Below, piece after piece: positions 27,959 through 37,650 of a stretch of DNA of 59,516 bases. Position 1 is the stretch's first letter. Every line of letters starts with the position of its first letter. The position numbers were made by a program, and so were the translations under genes. Origin of the DNA: JAMZMI01 sp047632435 (lineage in GTDB: Bacteria; Bacteroidota; Bacteroidia; Cytophagales; Cyclobacteriaceae); contig JBLICU010000013.1 in NCBI GenBank assembly GCA_047632435.1, positions 1 to 59,516 of the forward strand, read 5' to 3'. The notes beneath the pieces are model-generated. The model was not told the DNA's origin. It worked only from the letters and a program-made list of their open reading frames with translations, and searched no databases.

Positions 27959-30358
27959 TCATTCGTACCTCAATGCTTGCACGGGATTAATATGCGCAGA
28001 TTTTATGGTTCGCAAACTTGCGATTGTGAGTGATATCAATATAATGCTCACCGCTGGGATTGTAAACGTCAAGATATCCATTGGTTTATAGTAAGTGAAA
28101 ATGGAGGCGATCATGGAATCTATCATGAAATACCCCAGAGTAACTCCAAGAATAGAGGAAATACTCAGTAAAACAAAGTAATCTTTGTTGATAAGGAAAA
28201 CGATGTGTCCAATTCCGCCCCCAAGGACTTTTCTCACACCTATTTCTTTTATCCTTTTGATCAGGTTAATGGAAACCAATGTGAATAAACCCAGGCTCGA
28301 CAATACGAATGCGACAATACCCAAAAAGCTGAAGATCATCGTTACATTGTTGTTGACCTCTTTGGCTCCTCGCAATAAGTCATCCTGATAAAAACCCGCA
28401 AAAATCTTGTTGGGAATTTTGTCATTCCAATCTGCTTCTAGATAGTCATAAACACCTTTGACATTATCCAAATCTACTTTGGCTATCAAAAAACTATAAG
28501 TGCCATCATCTTCAAACTTCATGCTTTTTAATCGCATACCCACCGCTTGTATTGGCCCCCAGAAACCGTACATGTAGAAATTTTTCACAACGCCGATTAC
28601 AGTAAGTGTCGTAGAATCGTTTATTACTACACGTTTGCCAATTGGATCTGTCCAGTCGAAATCTTCAACCATTTTCTCATTTATCAGAATGGATCCCTGA
28701 CTATCAGAAGCTTCAAGCTCTCTGGAGAACGATCTTCCTGCTACGATTTCCAGACCCATGGTTTCTACATATCCGATCCCCACATCGAGCATGTTCGCAT
28801 CCACTTCCTGATCCTCGTTTTTAAGAATTAAACCATAATCGCCACGTCCAATGTGGTTTTTGGCACTGGCCATATTTACTATGTTTGGATTGGCATTCAT
28901 AGAAGCCAATGTTTTTTGATATTGATTTTCATTCAAGATACTAATGCCAATGATTTGATCCCGATTGTAACCCAGATCGAGTGTGTCTTGGTATTGCGCA
29001 TTTTGTACAAAAGCAACACTCGCAAAAATGGCAATAACGGTAAACGTATACTGAGTAGCCAATAGAATCTTTGTAAGTCGTCCTGCGCCACCGATACTCA
29101 GGCTCCCACGAAGAATCCTCACTGGCTCATATTGGCTGATATAAAGAGATGGATAAAGCCCGGCCAGAACAGTAGTGAAGATCAGTAAAATGGCCAAAAA
29201 CACATAAAGTTGAAAATCATCAGTCAAATTCATTTTAAGCTCCATGCCTTCCCACAGGGCACTATAGGTTGGCACCAAATAAGAAGCCATCACCACCGAC
29301 ATCAAAATAGCCAAAAAGCACACGGTGAGGTTTTCTGCCATGAACTGCATAATGAGTTGCTTCCTAGTGCCGCCCATTACTTTTCTTATACCGATTTCTT
29401 TCAATCTTCTGTTTGAAGTGGCTATGGCTGTGTTGGTAAAGTTGAAACAGGCAACAAGTAGAATCAGCAACGCCATGATTTGTGGAGTCAGGACAGCTGC
29501 GGTTGGCAAAGCATCAGGCAGATTGTCCCAGCCTATATCATTGGAAATATGTGCGTGATTGTTCATTGGGCTTAAAAGGAAGCTGGATATTATAAAATCT
29601 TTATGAGCCTCATTTTGGATTGGGATGTATTTAGCCAAAAGCAGTTCAAAATCCTGTGCTTTTTTCGGATCATTAAAATATAGAAAGGTAGCCTGTGCCA
29701 GAGCACCCCAGTTCCCCTTCACATTGTCATCATACATTCTGAATCTGTTCTCAAAACCCACCAACATCTCAAAATGAATTGATGAATTTTGTGGTGCTCT
29801 TTGTACTACACCCGCGATGGTGAAGTTGAAACTCATACCAGTATCATCAAACACGGTCAGTACTTTGCCATTGGGGTCAGTGTCTCCAAAAAATTTTCTG
29901 GCGTATTCCTGGGTTACGATCGCCTGATCTAATTCTAGATTGCCAGCAGGGTTTCCACTTATGAGCGGGAATGTAAATGATTCCAGAAGGCCTGGATCGG
30001 CATAAGCCAAGGCAGTATTAAATACTTTGTCCTGATTAGCATCCCGAACAGTAAAAACGTGACTTTCAAATCTGAATACCTTATCCGCTCCGGCGAAATC
30101 ATTTCTAATTGCATCTGCCATCGGCATGGGCACTCTCCCATATTCCTGCAAGTCACCTTGATTTTCTCTGAGGTTATGGATTTTATAAATGTGGTCAATG
30201 TTGACATGATTTTTATCAAAGTCCCAAGTATACTTGGAATTGATGTAGGCAACTATGCAACAGGCAAGTGCTAATCCGAGTCCGAGTATATTGATAGAGA
30301 CAAATACTTTTTGCTTGAGCAGATTGCGCAGCGTGACTTTCAGGTAATTTTTTATCAT
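27959..30358 (-). CDS. FtsX/MacB-type ABC transporter permease
   Basis: 799 residues with two permease halves. One membrane helix near the N-terminus (VFVSINILGLGLALACCIVA), a MacB periplasmic core domain, FtsX helices around 285-430 containing EIGIRKVMGGTRKQLIMQF, a second periplasmic domain and final helices from about 680 with EIGVRKVLGGGIGHIVFLI. It ends HINPVQALRYE, the usual ending of this large Bacteroidota family. No ATPase gene is adjacent, which is common for this group; some act with a shared ATPase. Cargo unknown. Confidence 0.92.
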   Translation of the reverse strand: MIKNYLKVTLRNLLKQKVFVSINILGLGLALACCIVAYINSKYTWDFDKNHVNIDHIYKIHNLRENQGDLQEYGRVPMPMADAIRNDFAGADKVFRFESHVFTVRDANQDKVFNTALAYADPGLLESFTFPLISGNPAGNLELDQAIVTQEYARKFFGDTDPNGKVLTVFDDTGMSFNFTIAGVVQRAPQNSSIHFEMLVGFENRFRMYDDNVKGNWGALAQATFLYFNDPKKAQDFELLLAKYIPIQNEAHKDFIISSFLLSPMNNHAHISNDIGWDNLPDALPTAAVLTPQIMALLILLVACFNFTNTAIATSNRRLKEIGIRKVMGGTRKQLIMQFMAENLTVCFLAILMSVVMASYLVPTYSALWEGMELKMNLTDDFQLYVFLAILLIFTTVLAGLYPSLYISQYEPVRILRGSLSIGGAGRLTKILLATQYTFTVIAIFASVAFVQNAQYQDTLDLGYNRDQIIGISILNENQYQKTLASMNANPNIVNMASAKNHIGRGDYGLILKNEDQEVDANMLDVGIGYVETMGLEIVAGRSFSRELEASDSQGSILINEKMVEDFDWTDPIGKRVVINDSTTLTVIGVVKNFYMYGFWGPIQAVGMRLKSMKFEDDGTYSFLIAKVDLDNVKGVYDYLEADWNDKIPNKIFAGFYQDDLLRGAKEVNNNVTMIFSFLGIVAFVLSSLGLFTLVSINLIKRIKEIGVRKVLGGGIGHIVFLINKDYFVLLSISSILGVTLGYFMIDSMIASIFTYYKPMDILTFTIPAVSIILISLTIASLRTIKSAHINPVQALRYE

Positions 30359-30658
30359 GGTAGTAGTAGCTTCTGGTTTAAACCAATTCGTTTGAAGATG
30401 ATACTGGACCTTATGGTTAGTACGCTCAGTAGAGACTCCAAACCTGTCTCATGGTTGCACTTTGAATTCATTTTGATTGCCCTCCAAGTTCAAATCAATC
30501 CATGAGAATGGGTAGATGCCAATAAACATGCCAGCACAAAAAAGGCGTTAATATGCGTTTTGGGATCAATTCAGCTACAAACCTGTGTCCGATATTGAGC
30601 ATTTGGTTGCAAAAGTGGACAGTTAAAATTTGTCTTTTTAGGATAGAGGGTTATAGGA
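30359..30658. other. intergenic region between purU and FtsX permease, no gene seen
   Basis: 300 bp without a convincing reading frame on either strand. It includes the upstream region of the FtsX permease gene and the end of purU. No clear terminator or repeat was found. Confidence 0.4.
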
Positions 30659-31528
30659 TCAATCAAAAACAATCGTCCTGTTGCCGTAGACCAAAGCCTT
30701 GCGCTGTAGGTGGGTGTATATGGCTCGAGAAAGCACAATTTTCTCCAAATCCTTGCCCTTACGCACCAAGTCAACGACAGAATCTTTGTGGGAGATTTTT
30801 ACCACATCTTGTTCAATGATCGGTCCGGCATCCAGATCGGCAGTTACATAATGACTGGTCGCTCCTATGATTTTAACACCTCGTTCGTGTGCGCGGTGAT
30901 ACGGTTTGGAACCGGCGAAAGCGGGAAGAAACGAATGATGGATATTGATGATTCGGTTTGGGAAATGGTGAATAAATCTATCGGTGAGCACTTGCATGTA
31001 TCTCGCCAAAACGATGAAATCAATTTTCAGGGAGCTCATAAGCTCGATCTGCCGCGCTTCCATTTCCTTTTTGTTATCAGCATTGATATCAAAGTGGAAA
31101 AAAGGGATATCGTACCTTTCGGCCATCTTTTGGTGATCAATGTGATTAGAAACAATGGCTGGGATCTCAATTTGCCATTCGCCTGAATAATAACGTGCCA
31201 GAATGTCGTTGAGACAATGCGAACTTTTAGACACGAAAATGGCCATGCGTGGCAGTTTGTCTGTGAAATGAAGCTGCCATATCATTTCATATTGACTTGC
31301 AACTTCACTCTCAAATACGTCTTTGATTTTTTCTTTTGGAATATCAAACCCCTCCAAATCCCATTGAACGCGCATCAAGAAAATCCCGTTTTCCTTTTCT
31401 ACATGTTCATCCAAGTCTACAATGTTGCCATCGTGATCCGTCAAAAAACGAGTAATTGTTGCGATCAGACCTTTACGGTCTGTGCAGTGAATAAGTAGAA
31501 TTGCATTGAGCTTGGAGTAATCCGTCAT
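30659..31528 (-). CDS. purU: formyltetrahydrofolate deformylase
   Basis: Hydrolyses 10-formyl-THF to formate and THF, supplying formate for purine synthesis and balancing one-carbon pools. 289 residues. The N-terminal ACT domain (LLIHCTDRKGLIATITRFLT, residues ~10-85) and a C-terminal formyltransferase fold with NIHHSFLPAFAGSKPYHRAH, catalytic His and Asp in the IINIHHS and DLDAGPII motifs, match PurU. Stand-alone on the minus strand. Start ATG at 31528. Confidence 0.96.
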   Translation of the reverse strand: MTDYSKLNAILLIHCTDRKGLIATITRFLTDHDGNIVDLDEHVEKENGIFLMRVQWDLEGFDIPKEKIKDVFESEVASQYEMIWQLHFTDKLPRMAIFVSKSSHCLNDILARYYSGEWQIEIPAIVSNHIDHQKMAERYDIPFFHFDINADNKKEMEARQIELMSSLKIDFIVLARYMQVLTDRFIHHFPNRIINIHHSFLPAFAGSKPYHRAHERGVKIIGATSHYVTADLDAGPIIEQDVVKISHKDSVVDLVRKGKDLEKIVLSRAIYTHLQRKALVYGNRTIVFD

Positions 31529-31691
31529 TTCATCGGTATTTCGAAATCCAGCGTAAATTAATGATAATAGAGTTTACCAAAAGACAAGAAATTGAAGCTT
31601 TCAACTAAAATTGGTAATGTTGTGTCAAGGATATACACAAACAACAAGCAACGGATATGGTCTTGAACAATCTCGCATTCTTTATACAAAC

Positions 31692-32270
31692 ATGAAGACC
31701 AAAGTCATTTTCACTTGTGTACTGATCATCGCCTTACACTTGTCCGTTTTTCTGCCTTCCTGTGATTTATTTATGCGATGTGGAGACACATTGATCATAG
31801 AAGCACCAGTAGATCATGTGGTTTTGTTCGCATATTCATGGACTCAAATTGAAAATACCGGTATACAAAGGAGTTTTCCGCTTGACAGAAAAAACTTAAG
31901 ACTTTCTATTGGTCTATCTGCCAATGACACCATAGACTTATATGCCCAAATGCATGGCACCTTCTTTATAAATTCAGCTTTCGCTGATGATTGCGCAAGC
32001 CCAGTTCTGAGACTTACAGAACACATCGAAAACATTGAAATTTGGCAACTATCAGATAGTCTAGTAGAGATATCTGAACTGTTTTTAGTAGAAAGTTTTG
32101 ATAGTGATTTGTACCAGGAAATAGATTCATATTTAAAACAAGCAGATTCCTATCAATTAAATCTGGCGTATAAAGATTCGCTGCTCATGGGCGATGTAAC
32201 ATTTCTAGTGAAAACACACCTCAGCGATCAGCGCATTTTGTCAGATACAGCTAATTTCGACTTGGAATGA
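31692..32270 (+). CDS. small exported lipoprotein, family not recognised
   Basis: About 192 residues from ATG 31692, whose N-terminus (MKTKVIFTCVLIIALHLSVF) runs into a lipobox LPSC, so the mature protein is anchored at a Cys near residue 24. Upstream in-frame codons add a non-signal stretch and are rejected. The mature part contains C-D-L-F-M-R-C-G-D, strands and an acidic region (VESFDSDLYQEIDSYLKQAD). Overlaps the next gene by 4 bp (ATGA), so the two are probably one operon. Family unknown. Confidence 0.65.
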   Translation: MKTKVIFTCVLIIALHLSVFLPSCDLFMRCGDTLIIEAPVDHVVLFAYSWTQIENTGIQRSFPLDRKNLRLSIGLSANDTIDLYAQMHGTFFINSAFADDCASPVLRLTEHIENIEIWQLSDSLVEISELFLVESFDSDLYQEIDSYLKQADSYQLNLAYKDSLLMGDVTFLVKTHLSDQRILSDTANFDLE

Positions 32271-33037
32271 AGTATCTCTTTTTACTTATTTCATGTTTGA
32301 GCTTACACTTTGTGAGAAGTCAAGGCAAATATGCCGTGACATATTATGTAGATAGAGTCGTGCATTACAATGAAAAACCAAACTATAGTGCGGAAGAGGT
32401 GTTCAACAGATGGGATGAATATGTAAGATTTCAGGCAGATCAATCCATTTCGGAAAATGATGAAATCAGAATTTGGATTGATTTAGATCCGGGATGGAAT
32501 TTAAACAATTTGGAGTTGGCGTATAGTCGTATTTTTCAAGGATTCAATACCGATATTTTTTATAGAAGAAATATATTTTACGCTGATGATTATGACAATT
32601 ACGCTGATGATTATGAAAACCAACCAACTATTAATCAATTGGGATTTGGCTTAGGATACGGTGGAGATCGAGGGATCATTTCATACAAAATTGCTTCGCA
32701 ATTCACAATTGGACTGGATTCAAAAAAGATAACCTATGATCATACTTTTTACACCAGTACAAATTACCGAACACTCAATGAGGAGATTTTTCAAATCAAA
32801 GATTTTCGTACACTTGGTTTAGAGCTTCAGTTAGGGATTAGATTAATCGAAAGAGAAAAGTGGGACTTTGGTCTTAATTATCAGTTTTATGTGCGAAGAG
32901 ATTTTTTTGATTTCGCCAATCAGTCAAGTAGGTATGAATGGACCAGAAACATGATTGTCAGACAAGAAATTTACACGAACTCACACAGATATGATCGCAT
33001 CCAAAATCGCTTTGGGTTCACATTAGGACTCAATTGA
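32267..33037 (+). CDS. exported protein, probable outer-membrane beta-barrel, family not recognised
   Basis: 256 residues with a signal peptide (MKYLFLLISCLSLHFVRSQ). Strands of alternating pattern run from RVVHYNEKPNYSAE to IQNRFGFTLGLN, which ends in an aromatic/Leu-Asn C-terminus as in small outer-membrane barrels. An internal 7-residue duplication (YADDYDN followed by YADDYEN) is encoded by a 21-bp tandem repeat at 32579-32620. Directly overlaps the lipoprotein gene upstream. Role unknown. Confidence 0.6.
   Translation: MKYLFLLISCLSLHFVRSQGKYAVTYYVDRVVHYNEKPNYSAEEVFNRWDEYVRFQADQSISENDEIRIWIDLDPGWNLNNLELAYSRIFQGFNTDIFYRRNIFYADDYDNYADDYENQPTINQLGFGLGYGGDRGIISYKIASQFTIGLDSKKITYDHTFYTSTNYRTLNEEIFQIKDFRTLGLELQLGIRLIEREKWDFGLNYQFYVRRDFFDFANQSSRYEWTRNMIVRQEIYTNSHRYDRIQNRFGFTLGLN
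32579..32620 (+). repeat. 21-bp tandem duplication within a coding region
   Basis: TACGCTGATGATTATGACAA (plus T) is followed directly by TACGCTGATGATTATGAAAA (plus C). The copies differ in two bases and keep the frame. Confidence 0.8.
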
Positions 33038-33044
33038 TTCTAGC

Positions 33045-33644
33045 TTATAAATTAGGCAGCTTCCATTTTAGCTTGAATGCCAATATTCGAAAGGTGATGA
33101 TAAAACCTGTCGTGATAAGTACGTTGATTGTGGATGGAATGTCTAGAGCAATCAAACTGACATAGAGTATTCCACCTGCAATGCAAGTCAACGCATAGAT
33201 TTCCTTTCGGAAAATCAGGGGAATCTCATTGCAGACAATATCTCTTATGACACCACCAAACACCGCTGAGACCATTCCCATTAGAATACTTATGCTTGGC
33301 GAAATGCCAATATCCAGACTTTTTTGCAGACCCAATACGGTGAATACAGCAATGCCTATGGTATCGAAAAGAAAGAATGTACGCCTAAGTTTTTGTAGCC
33401 TTTGTTTGAAAAGTAAAGCCATGGTGATGCCAGCGATGATCATGATCAGGTAGAGTGAATTGTTCATCCAGGCCACAGGTGTACTGCCTATAAGCAAATC
33501 ACGAAGCGTGCCACCACCCAGAGCAGTGATGAAAGCCACTGCCGATATTCCAAAGGCATCAAGTTTCCTTTCTGATGCAGTCATGGCTCCACTTATGGCA
33601 AAAACCATAGTGCCCAATAAGTCGATGATGTAGAGGATATTCAT
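33045..33644 (-). CDS. TRIC-family (UPF0126) cation channel protein
   Basis: 199 residues with two copies of the UPF0126 three-helix unit: MNILYIIDLLGTMVFAISGA with ALGGGTLRDLLIGSTPVAWM, then FFLFDTIGIAVFTVLGLQKS with FGGVIRDIVCNEIPLIFRKE. The GGG-T-RD and G-V-RD motifs are the selectivity/gating loops of bacterial TRIC channels. Inner membrane. Third gene of the ruvB-queG-TRIC run. Confidence 0.92.
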   Translation of the reverse strand: MNILYIIDLLGTMVFAISGAMTASERKLDAFGISAVAFITALGGGTLRDLLIGSTPVAWMNNSLYLIMIIAGITMALLFKQRLQKLRRTFFLFDTIGIAVFTVLGLQKSLDIGISPSISILMGMVSAVFGGVIRDIVCNEIPLIFRKEIYALTCIAGGILYVSLIALDIPSTINVLITTGFIITFRILAFKLKWKLPNL

Positions 33645-33674
33645 AGTAATAAATAGGATGTCGATGTAAGTTGT

Positions 33675-34598
33675 TCAACTATTTGAATTAAACTTTACGT
33701 TCCTTTTCAATCCCGAAAACTTCGTTCGCTTTACAGCCGATTTTTTAAAGACTTTTTGAAACACTTCTTCGGTCATATCCTGCCAGTCTTTTTTAGAAAA
33801 TTGCTCCCAACCTTGAGGCGCAAACGCGGGTTCCTGATGTGGTTTTGAAAAACGATTCCATGGACAAACATCCTGACAAATGTCACAGCCAAAAACCCAT
33901 TCGTTGGTTTTACCTTGAAATTCAGTTGGAATTTCTTCTTTCAATTCAATGGTGAGATAGGAGATGCATTTGCTGCCGTCCACCACATAAGCTGCTGGGA
34001 TAGCATCCGTCGGACAAGCATCCATGCAGGCGGTACAGGTCCCGCAGTAATCTTTGATTGGGCCATCAGGTTCCAGCTCCAAGTCTATGATCAACTCAGC
34101 CAAAAAGAAAAAACTGCCCATCTCTTTATTGAGCAGCAGTGAGTTTTTACCGATCCACCCAAGACCACTTTTGGCAGCCCATGCCCGCTCATGTACAGGT
34201 GCGGAATCAACAAAAACCCTTCCTTCCACAGCACCGATTTCTATCTGAATACGATCCATGAATGTCTTCAATTTGTCTTTAATTACAAAGTGATAGTCCT
34301 GGCCATAGGCGTATTTGGCCATTTTGAGTGAGTGATCGTTAGCCAGATCTTTTTGAGGGTAATAATTATAAACCAGAGACACAACCGATTTTGCGCCAGG
34401 AACCAATTTGGTTGGATCTAAGCGTTTATCAAAGTGATTTTCGAGGTAGCCCATGGTTCCCTGATAGCCACGTTTGAGCCACTCTTCCAGTTTTGGAGCT
34501 TCGTCTACGAGAAATTCGGCTTTAGCAATGCCACAATAGGAGAAGCCAAGTGATGTCGCAATAGACTTGATAAGATTAGAATTGTGGGATTTGCTCAC
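33675..34598 (-). CDS. queG: epoxyqueuosine reductase
   Basis: Cobalamin- and Fe4S4-dependent enzyme that reduces epoxyqueuosine to queuosine in tRNA, the last step of queuosine synthesis. 307 residues. Two cysteine clusters: CGTCTACMDACPTDAI and CDICQDVCPW, plus SKCISYLTIELKEEIP and the SDIK-like N-terminal domain. GTG start at 34598 (the ATG one base upstream in another frame is followed by a stop). Located between ruvB and the TRIC channel gene. Confidence 0.95.
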   Translation of the reverse strand: MSKSHNSNLIKSIATSLGFSYCGIAKAEFLVDEAPKLEEWLKRGYQGTMGYLENHFDKRLDPTKLVPGAKSVVSLVYNYYPQKDLANDHSLKMAKYAYGQDYHFVIKDKLKTFMDRIQIEIGAVEGRVFVDSAPVHERAWAAKSGLGWIGKNSLLLNKEMGSFFFLAELIIDLELEPDGPIKDYCGTCTACMDACPTDAIPAAYVVDGSKCISYLTIELKEEIPTEFQGKTNEWVFGCDICQDVCPWNRFSKPHQEPAFAPQGWEQFSKKDWQDMTEEVFQKVFKKSAVKRTKFSGLKRNVKFNSNS

Positions 34599-34661
34599 AT
34601 GGCAAAGGTAGCAGCCTTATTTATTATCAGAATTGATTTCAAAAACGTGCAGTGCTTTATA

Positions 34662-35687
34662 CTAAAACAAACTCCCAGATTGCAATGGAGGGATTTTGCC
34701 CAAATGCTGATAGGCCAATTCGGTGGCTTGTCTTCCGCGAGCCGTTCGCTTGATATAGCCCTCCATGATTAGGAATGGCTCATAGACTTCTTCGATTGTC
34801 TCGGCTTCTTCACCACAAGCGGTCGCGATGGTGGATAAACCAACCGGCCCACCCTTAAATTTATCTATGATGGTTGTGAGGATTCGATTATCCATTTCAT
34901 CTAAGCCATGATCATCAACGTCCAGTGCATTTAATGCCATTTTTGCAATGGCCAATGTGACTGATCCATCGCCCTTTATTTGGGCGAAATCGCGGGTTCT
35001 TCTGAGGAGATTGTTTGCGATTCTGGGAGTGCCTCTGCTTCTGCGGGCAATTTCATAAGCCGCTTCCTGATCTATCGGTGTATTTAATATGTCTGCAGAT
35101 CGGCCAACGATTCCAGTCAATAATTTCGCATCATAATATTCCAGCCTGGAGTTGATCCCAAAGCGCGCTCTCAATGGAGCCGTCAATAGTCCTGATCTCG
35201 TGGTGGCGCCAATAAGAGTAAACGGATTCAATGCAATCTGAACAGAGCGGGCATTTGGGCCACTATCCAGCATGATGTCTATTTTGTAATCCTCCATGGC
35301 AGAGTAGAGGTATTCCTCCACCACGGGATTTAAGCGATGAATTTCATCAATGAATAACACGTCATGATCTTCCAAATTGGTAAGTAATCCAGCAAGGTCA
35401 CTTGGTTTGTCCAATACTGGGCCAGAGGTGATTTTGATTCCGGCACCTAGTTCATTGGCAATGATATTCGAAAGGGTTGTTTTACCCAGACCTGGAGGAC
35501 CGTGTAGCAGGACGTGATCAAGTGGCTCGGTTCTTCGTCTGGCAGCTTCTACAAATATTTTGAGATTGCTTACTACCTTTTCCTGCCCGGCAAAATCATC
35601 AAAACTCAGCGGTCGGAGCGCACGCTCAATCTCTTTTTCTACAGAGTTTAGTTCTTCTTCATCGCCTCGCAGGTAATCCTCTCGCAT
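34662..35687 (-). CDS. ruvB: Holliday junction branch-migration ATPase RuvB
   Basis: Hexameric AAA+ motor of RuvAB. 341 residues. LRPLSFDDFAGQEKVVSNL, Walker A GPPGLGKTT, Walker B LFIDEIHRLN, the beta-hairpin, sensor 1 GATTRSGLL, arginine finger PLRARFG and the C-terminal winged helix (GPVGLSTIA, EPFLIMEGYIKRTARGRQAT). Leads the run ruvB-queG-TRIC. ruvA is not adjacent. Confidence 0.98.
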   Translation of the reverse strand: MREDYLRGDEEELNSVEKEIERALRPLSFDDFAGQEKVVSNLKIFVEAARRRTEPLDHVLLHGPPGLGKTTLSNIIANELGAGIKITSGPVLDKPSDLAGLLTNLEDHDVLFIDEIHRLNPVVEEYLYSAMEDYKIDIMLDSGPNARSVQIALNPFTLIGATTRSGLLTAPLRARFGINSRLEYYDAKLLTGIVGRSADILNTPIDQEAAYEIARRSRGTPRIANNLLRRTRDFAQIKGDGSVTLAIAKMALNALDVDDHGLDEMDNRILTTIIDKFKGGPVGLSTIATACGEEAETIEEVYEPFLIMEGYIKRTARGRQATELAYQHLGKIPPLQSGSLF

Positions 35688-35823
35688 TGAATTTAATCTG
35701 AATTGTTAATCCCACAAATAGCCATTTTCATGGCGTATTTATCATGGGTTGTCGTAAAGTTATTGAAGTTTTATTGAGTGTGAAGTCGATACCATCAATT
35801 TCAGATTTAATATTGCGTAAAAT

Positions 35824-36873
35824 TTGGTTTTGGATAAACGAAAGCTTTTTTTCAGAGGGATAGTTGCAGTGGTAGTCATCGGGGCTTTATACCGTTATTT
35901 CACCACACAGCCAGATCTCAAATTGTTTCACATCGCAGGTCATACGATGGGCACCATCGAATACAATGTGAAATATCTCAGCGCAGATGATGCTGTCTCT
36001 AAAACAGAAATTGACGCTACGTTGATAGCCTTCAACAAGTCAGTTTCTACCTACATACCTGATTCGGAGATTTCAAAGTTGAATTTGACTGGAACAGTTA
36101 GCAATCCATCTGAAATGTTCATAGATGTTTTGCGTGCAAGTTCCACGGTTTTTCAAAATACAGATGGCGTCTTTGATCCTACAGTTGGCCCATTGGTAAA
36201 TGCATGGGGTTTTGGTCCAAATAAAAGAATGGAAGTTCCCGATAGCATGAAAATAGTGGCACTCAAGAAACGAATTGGATTCCAAAAGCTGCAAATTTCT
36301 GATGAAATCGTGACAATGGATAGCTTGATGTTTCTAGATTTTAGCGCTATTGCCAAAGGTTATGCGGTTGATTTAATCGCGGAGAAGTTGGAATCAAATG
36401 GGATTCAAAATTATCTGGTCGAAATCGGAGGTGAGGTGCGGGCATTGGGGTTCAATGATCAACAAAAAAACTGGAGTATCGGCATTGAAGATCCATTGGT
36501 AGGACAAGACGAGCGAAAGCTGTTGGCTATTGTGCGACTAGAAGGAAAATCAATGGCCACATCGGGCAATTATCGCAATTATTATAAGATAGGAGATCGA
36601 ATCATAGCACATACGATTGATCCTAGAACGGGTTATAATACAACACATAATCTCTTGAGTGCTTCCGTTATTGCCAAGGACTGCATGACGGCAGATGCCT
36701 ATGCTACTGCATTTATGGTGGTGGGCTTAGCTAAATCAAAGGAGATTGCTAAAAAAACTGACTTAGATGTTTTCCTCATCTATCAAAAGGAAGACGGAAC
36801 CTTAGGCAGTTATATTTCAACAGGTTTGGAAACATACGTTGAAATGAATAAAACCATGCAAATCAGTCAATGA
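35824..36873 (+). CDS. apbE: FAD:protein FMN transferase (ApbE/Ftp)
   Basis: Flavinylates Thr residues of NqrB, RnfG and related membrane proteins. 349 residues. An N-terminal membrane segment (RKLFFRGIVAVVVIGALYRY) anchors it to the outer face of the inner membrane. Visible motifs are HTMGTIEYNVKY, DPTVGPLVNAWGFG, the AIAKGYAVD strand, and DPRTGY with MTADAYATAFMVV, which bind FAD/Mg2+. No ATG start is available upstream; TTG at 35824 (or 35830) is used. A methyltransferase and a ZIP gene follow. Confidence 0.93.
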   Translation: MVLDKRKLFFRGIVAVVVIGALYRYFTTQPDLKLFHIAGHTMGTIEYNVKYLSADDAVSKTEIDATLIAFNKSVSTYIPDSEISKLNLTGTVSNPSEMFIDVLRASSTVFQNTDGVFDPTVGPLVNAWGFGPNKRMEVPDSMKIVALKKRIGFQKLQISDEIVTMDSLMFLDFSAIAKGYAVDLIAEKLESNGIQNYLVEIGGEVRALGFNDQQKNWSIGIEDPLVGQDERKLLAIVRLEGKSMATSGNYRNYYKIGDRIIAHTIDPRTGYNTTHNLLSASVIAKDCMTADAYATAFMVVGLAKSKEIAKKTDLDVFLIYQKEDGTLGSYISTGLETYVEMNKTMQISQ

Positions 36874-36918
36874 TAAAAAATGAAAGTTCAATTTTACTAT
36901 TCCTAATCAATCAATTAC

Positions 36919-37650
36919 ATGTATAGGCAAGAGTGGTTCGGAGAATGGTTTGACAGTCCATACTATTATATTTTGTATCGATCCAGAGATGTGATCGAGG
37001 CACAAATGTTTATGGACAGTTTGATTCAAAACATAAAACCAGGGACTGAATCTAAGTTTCTTGATGTGGCCTGTGGTCGGGGACGTCATGCGATCTACCT
37101 CAATTCAAAGGGGTTTGATGTAACGGGGATAGATCTTTCTACTCAAAACATCGAAGTGGCCAATCAATCAAAAAATGAAAAATTGAGATTCGTGGAGCAT
37201 GATATGCGCGATGTGTACAAAGCAAATGAATTTGATTTTGCATTTAATCTTTTTACAAGTTTTGGCTATTTCGATTCGCTTAAAGAGGATCAGCAGGCCA
37301 TTTCTGCCATTGCTTCGAGTCTCAAAAAGGGAGGCCATTTCCTATTGGATTTTCTGAATCCCTATGCTGTAATCAATGATTTGGTGGAAGCAGAAACAAA
37401 AATCATCGATGGGATCAAGTTTAACATCTCCCGAAGGTATGATGGTGAATTTATTTATAAAGATATTGTTATCAATGACGCAGGTAAAATTCAGTCTTTC
37501 CAGGAAAAAGTAAGAGCCATTCGCAGAGCTGATTTTTTGGAGTATTTCGAAAATGCAGGATTGAAAGTGAAATCCGTATTTGGAAATTACTCACTTGGAA
37601 AATACAAAAAAGAGAAAAGTGAACGACTTATATATTTGACGCAACTATGA
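36919..37650 (+). CDS. class I SAM-dependent methyltransferase
   Basis: 243 residues. Motif I FLDVACGRGRHAIYL, motif II GIDLSTQNIEVANQS, and FAFNLFTSFGYFDSL beyond the SAM pocket. N-terminal WFGEWFDSPYYYILYRSRD is characteristic of the group of small Bacteroidota methyltransferases (YcgJ/UbiE-like fold) whose substrate is unknown. Stop overlaps the ZIP start by 4 bp (ATGA), so the two are translationally coupled. Confidence 0.88.
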   Translation: MYRQEWFGEWFDSPYYYILYRSRDVIEAQMFMDSLIQNIKPGTESKFLDVACGRGRHAIYLNSKGFDVTGIDLSTQNIEVANQSKNEKLRFVEHDMRDVYKANEFDFAFNLFTSFGYFDSLKEDQQAISAIASSLKKGGHFLLDFLNPYAVINDLVEAETKIIDGIKFNISRRYDGEFIYKDIVINDAGKIQSFQEKVRAIRRADFLEYFENAGLKVKSVFGNYSLGKYKKEKSERLIYLTQL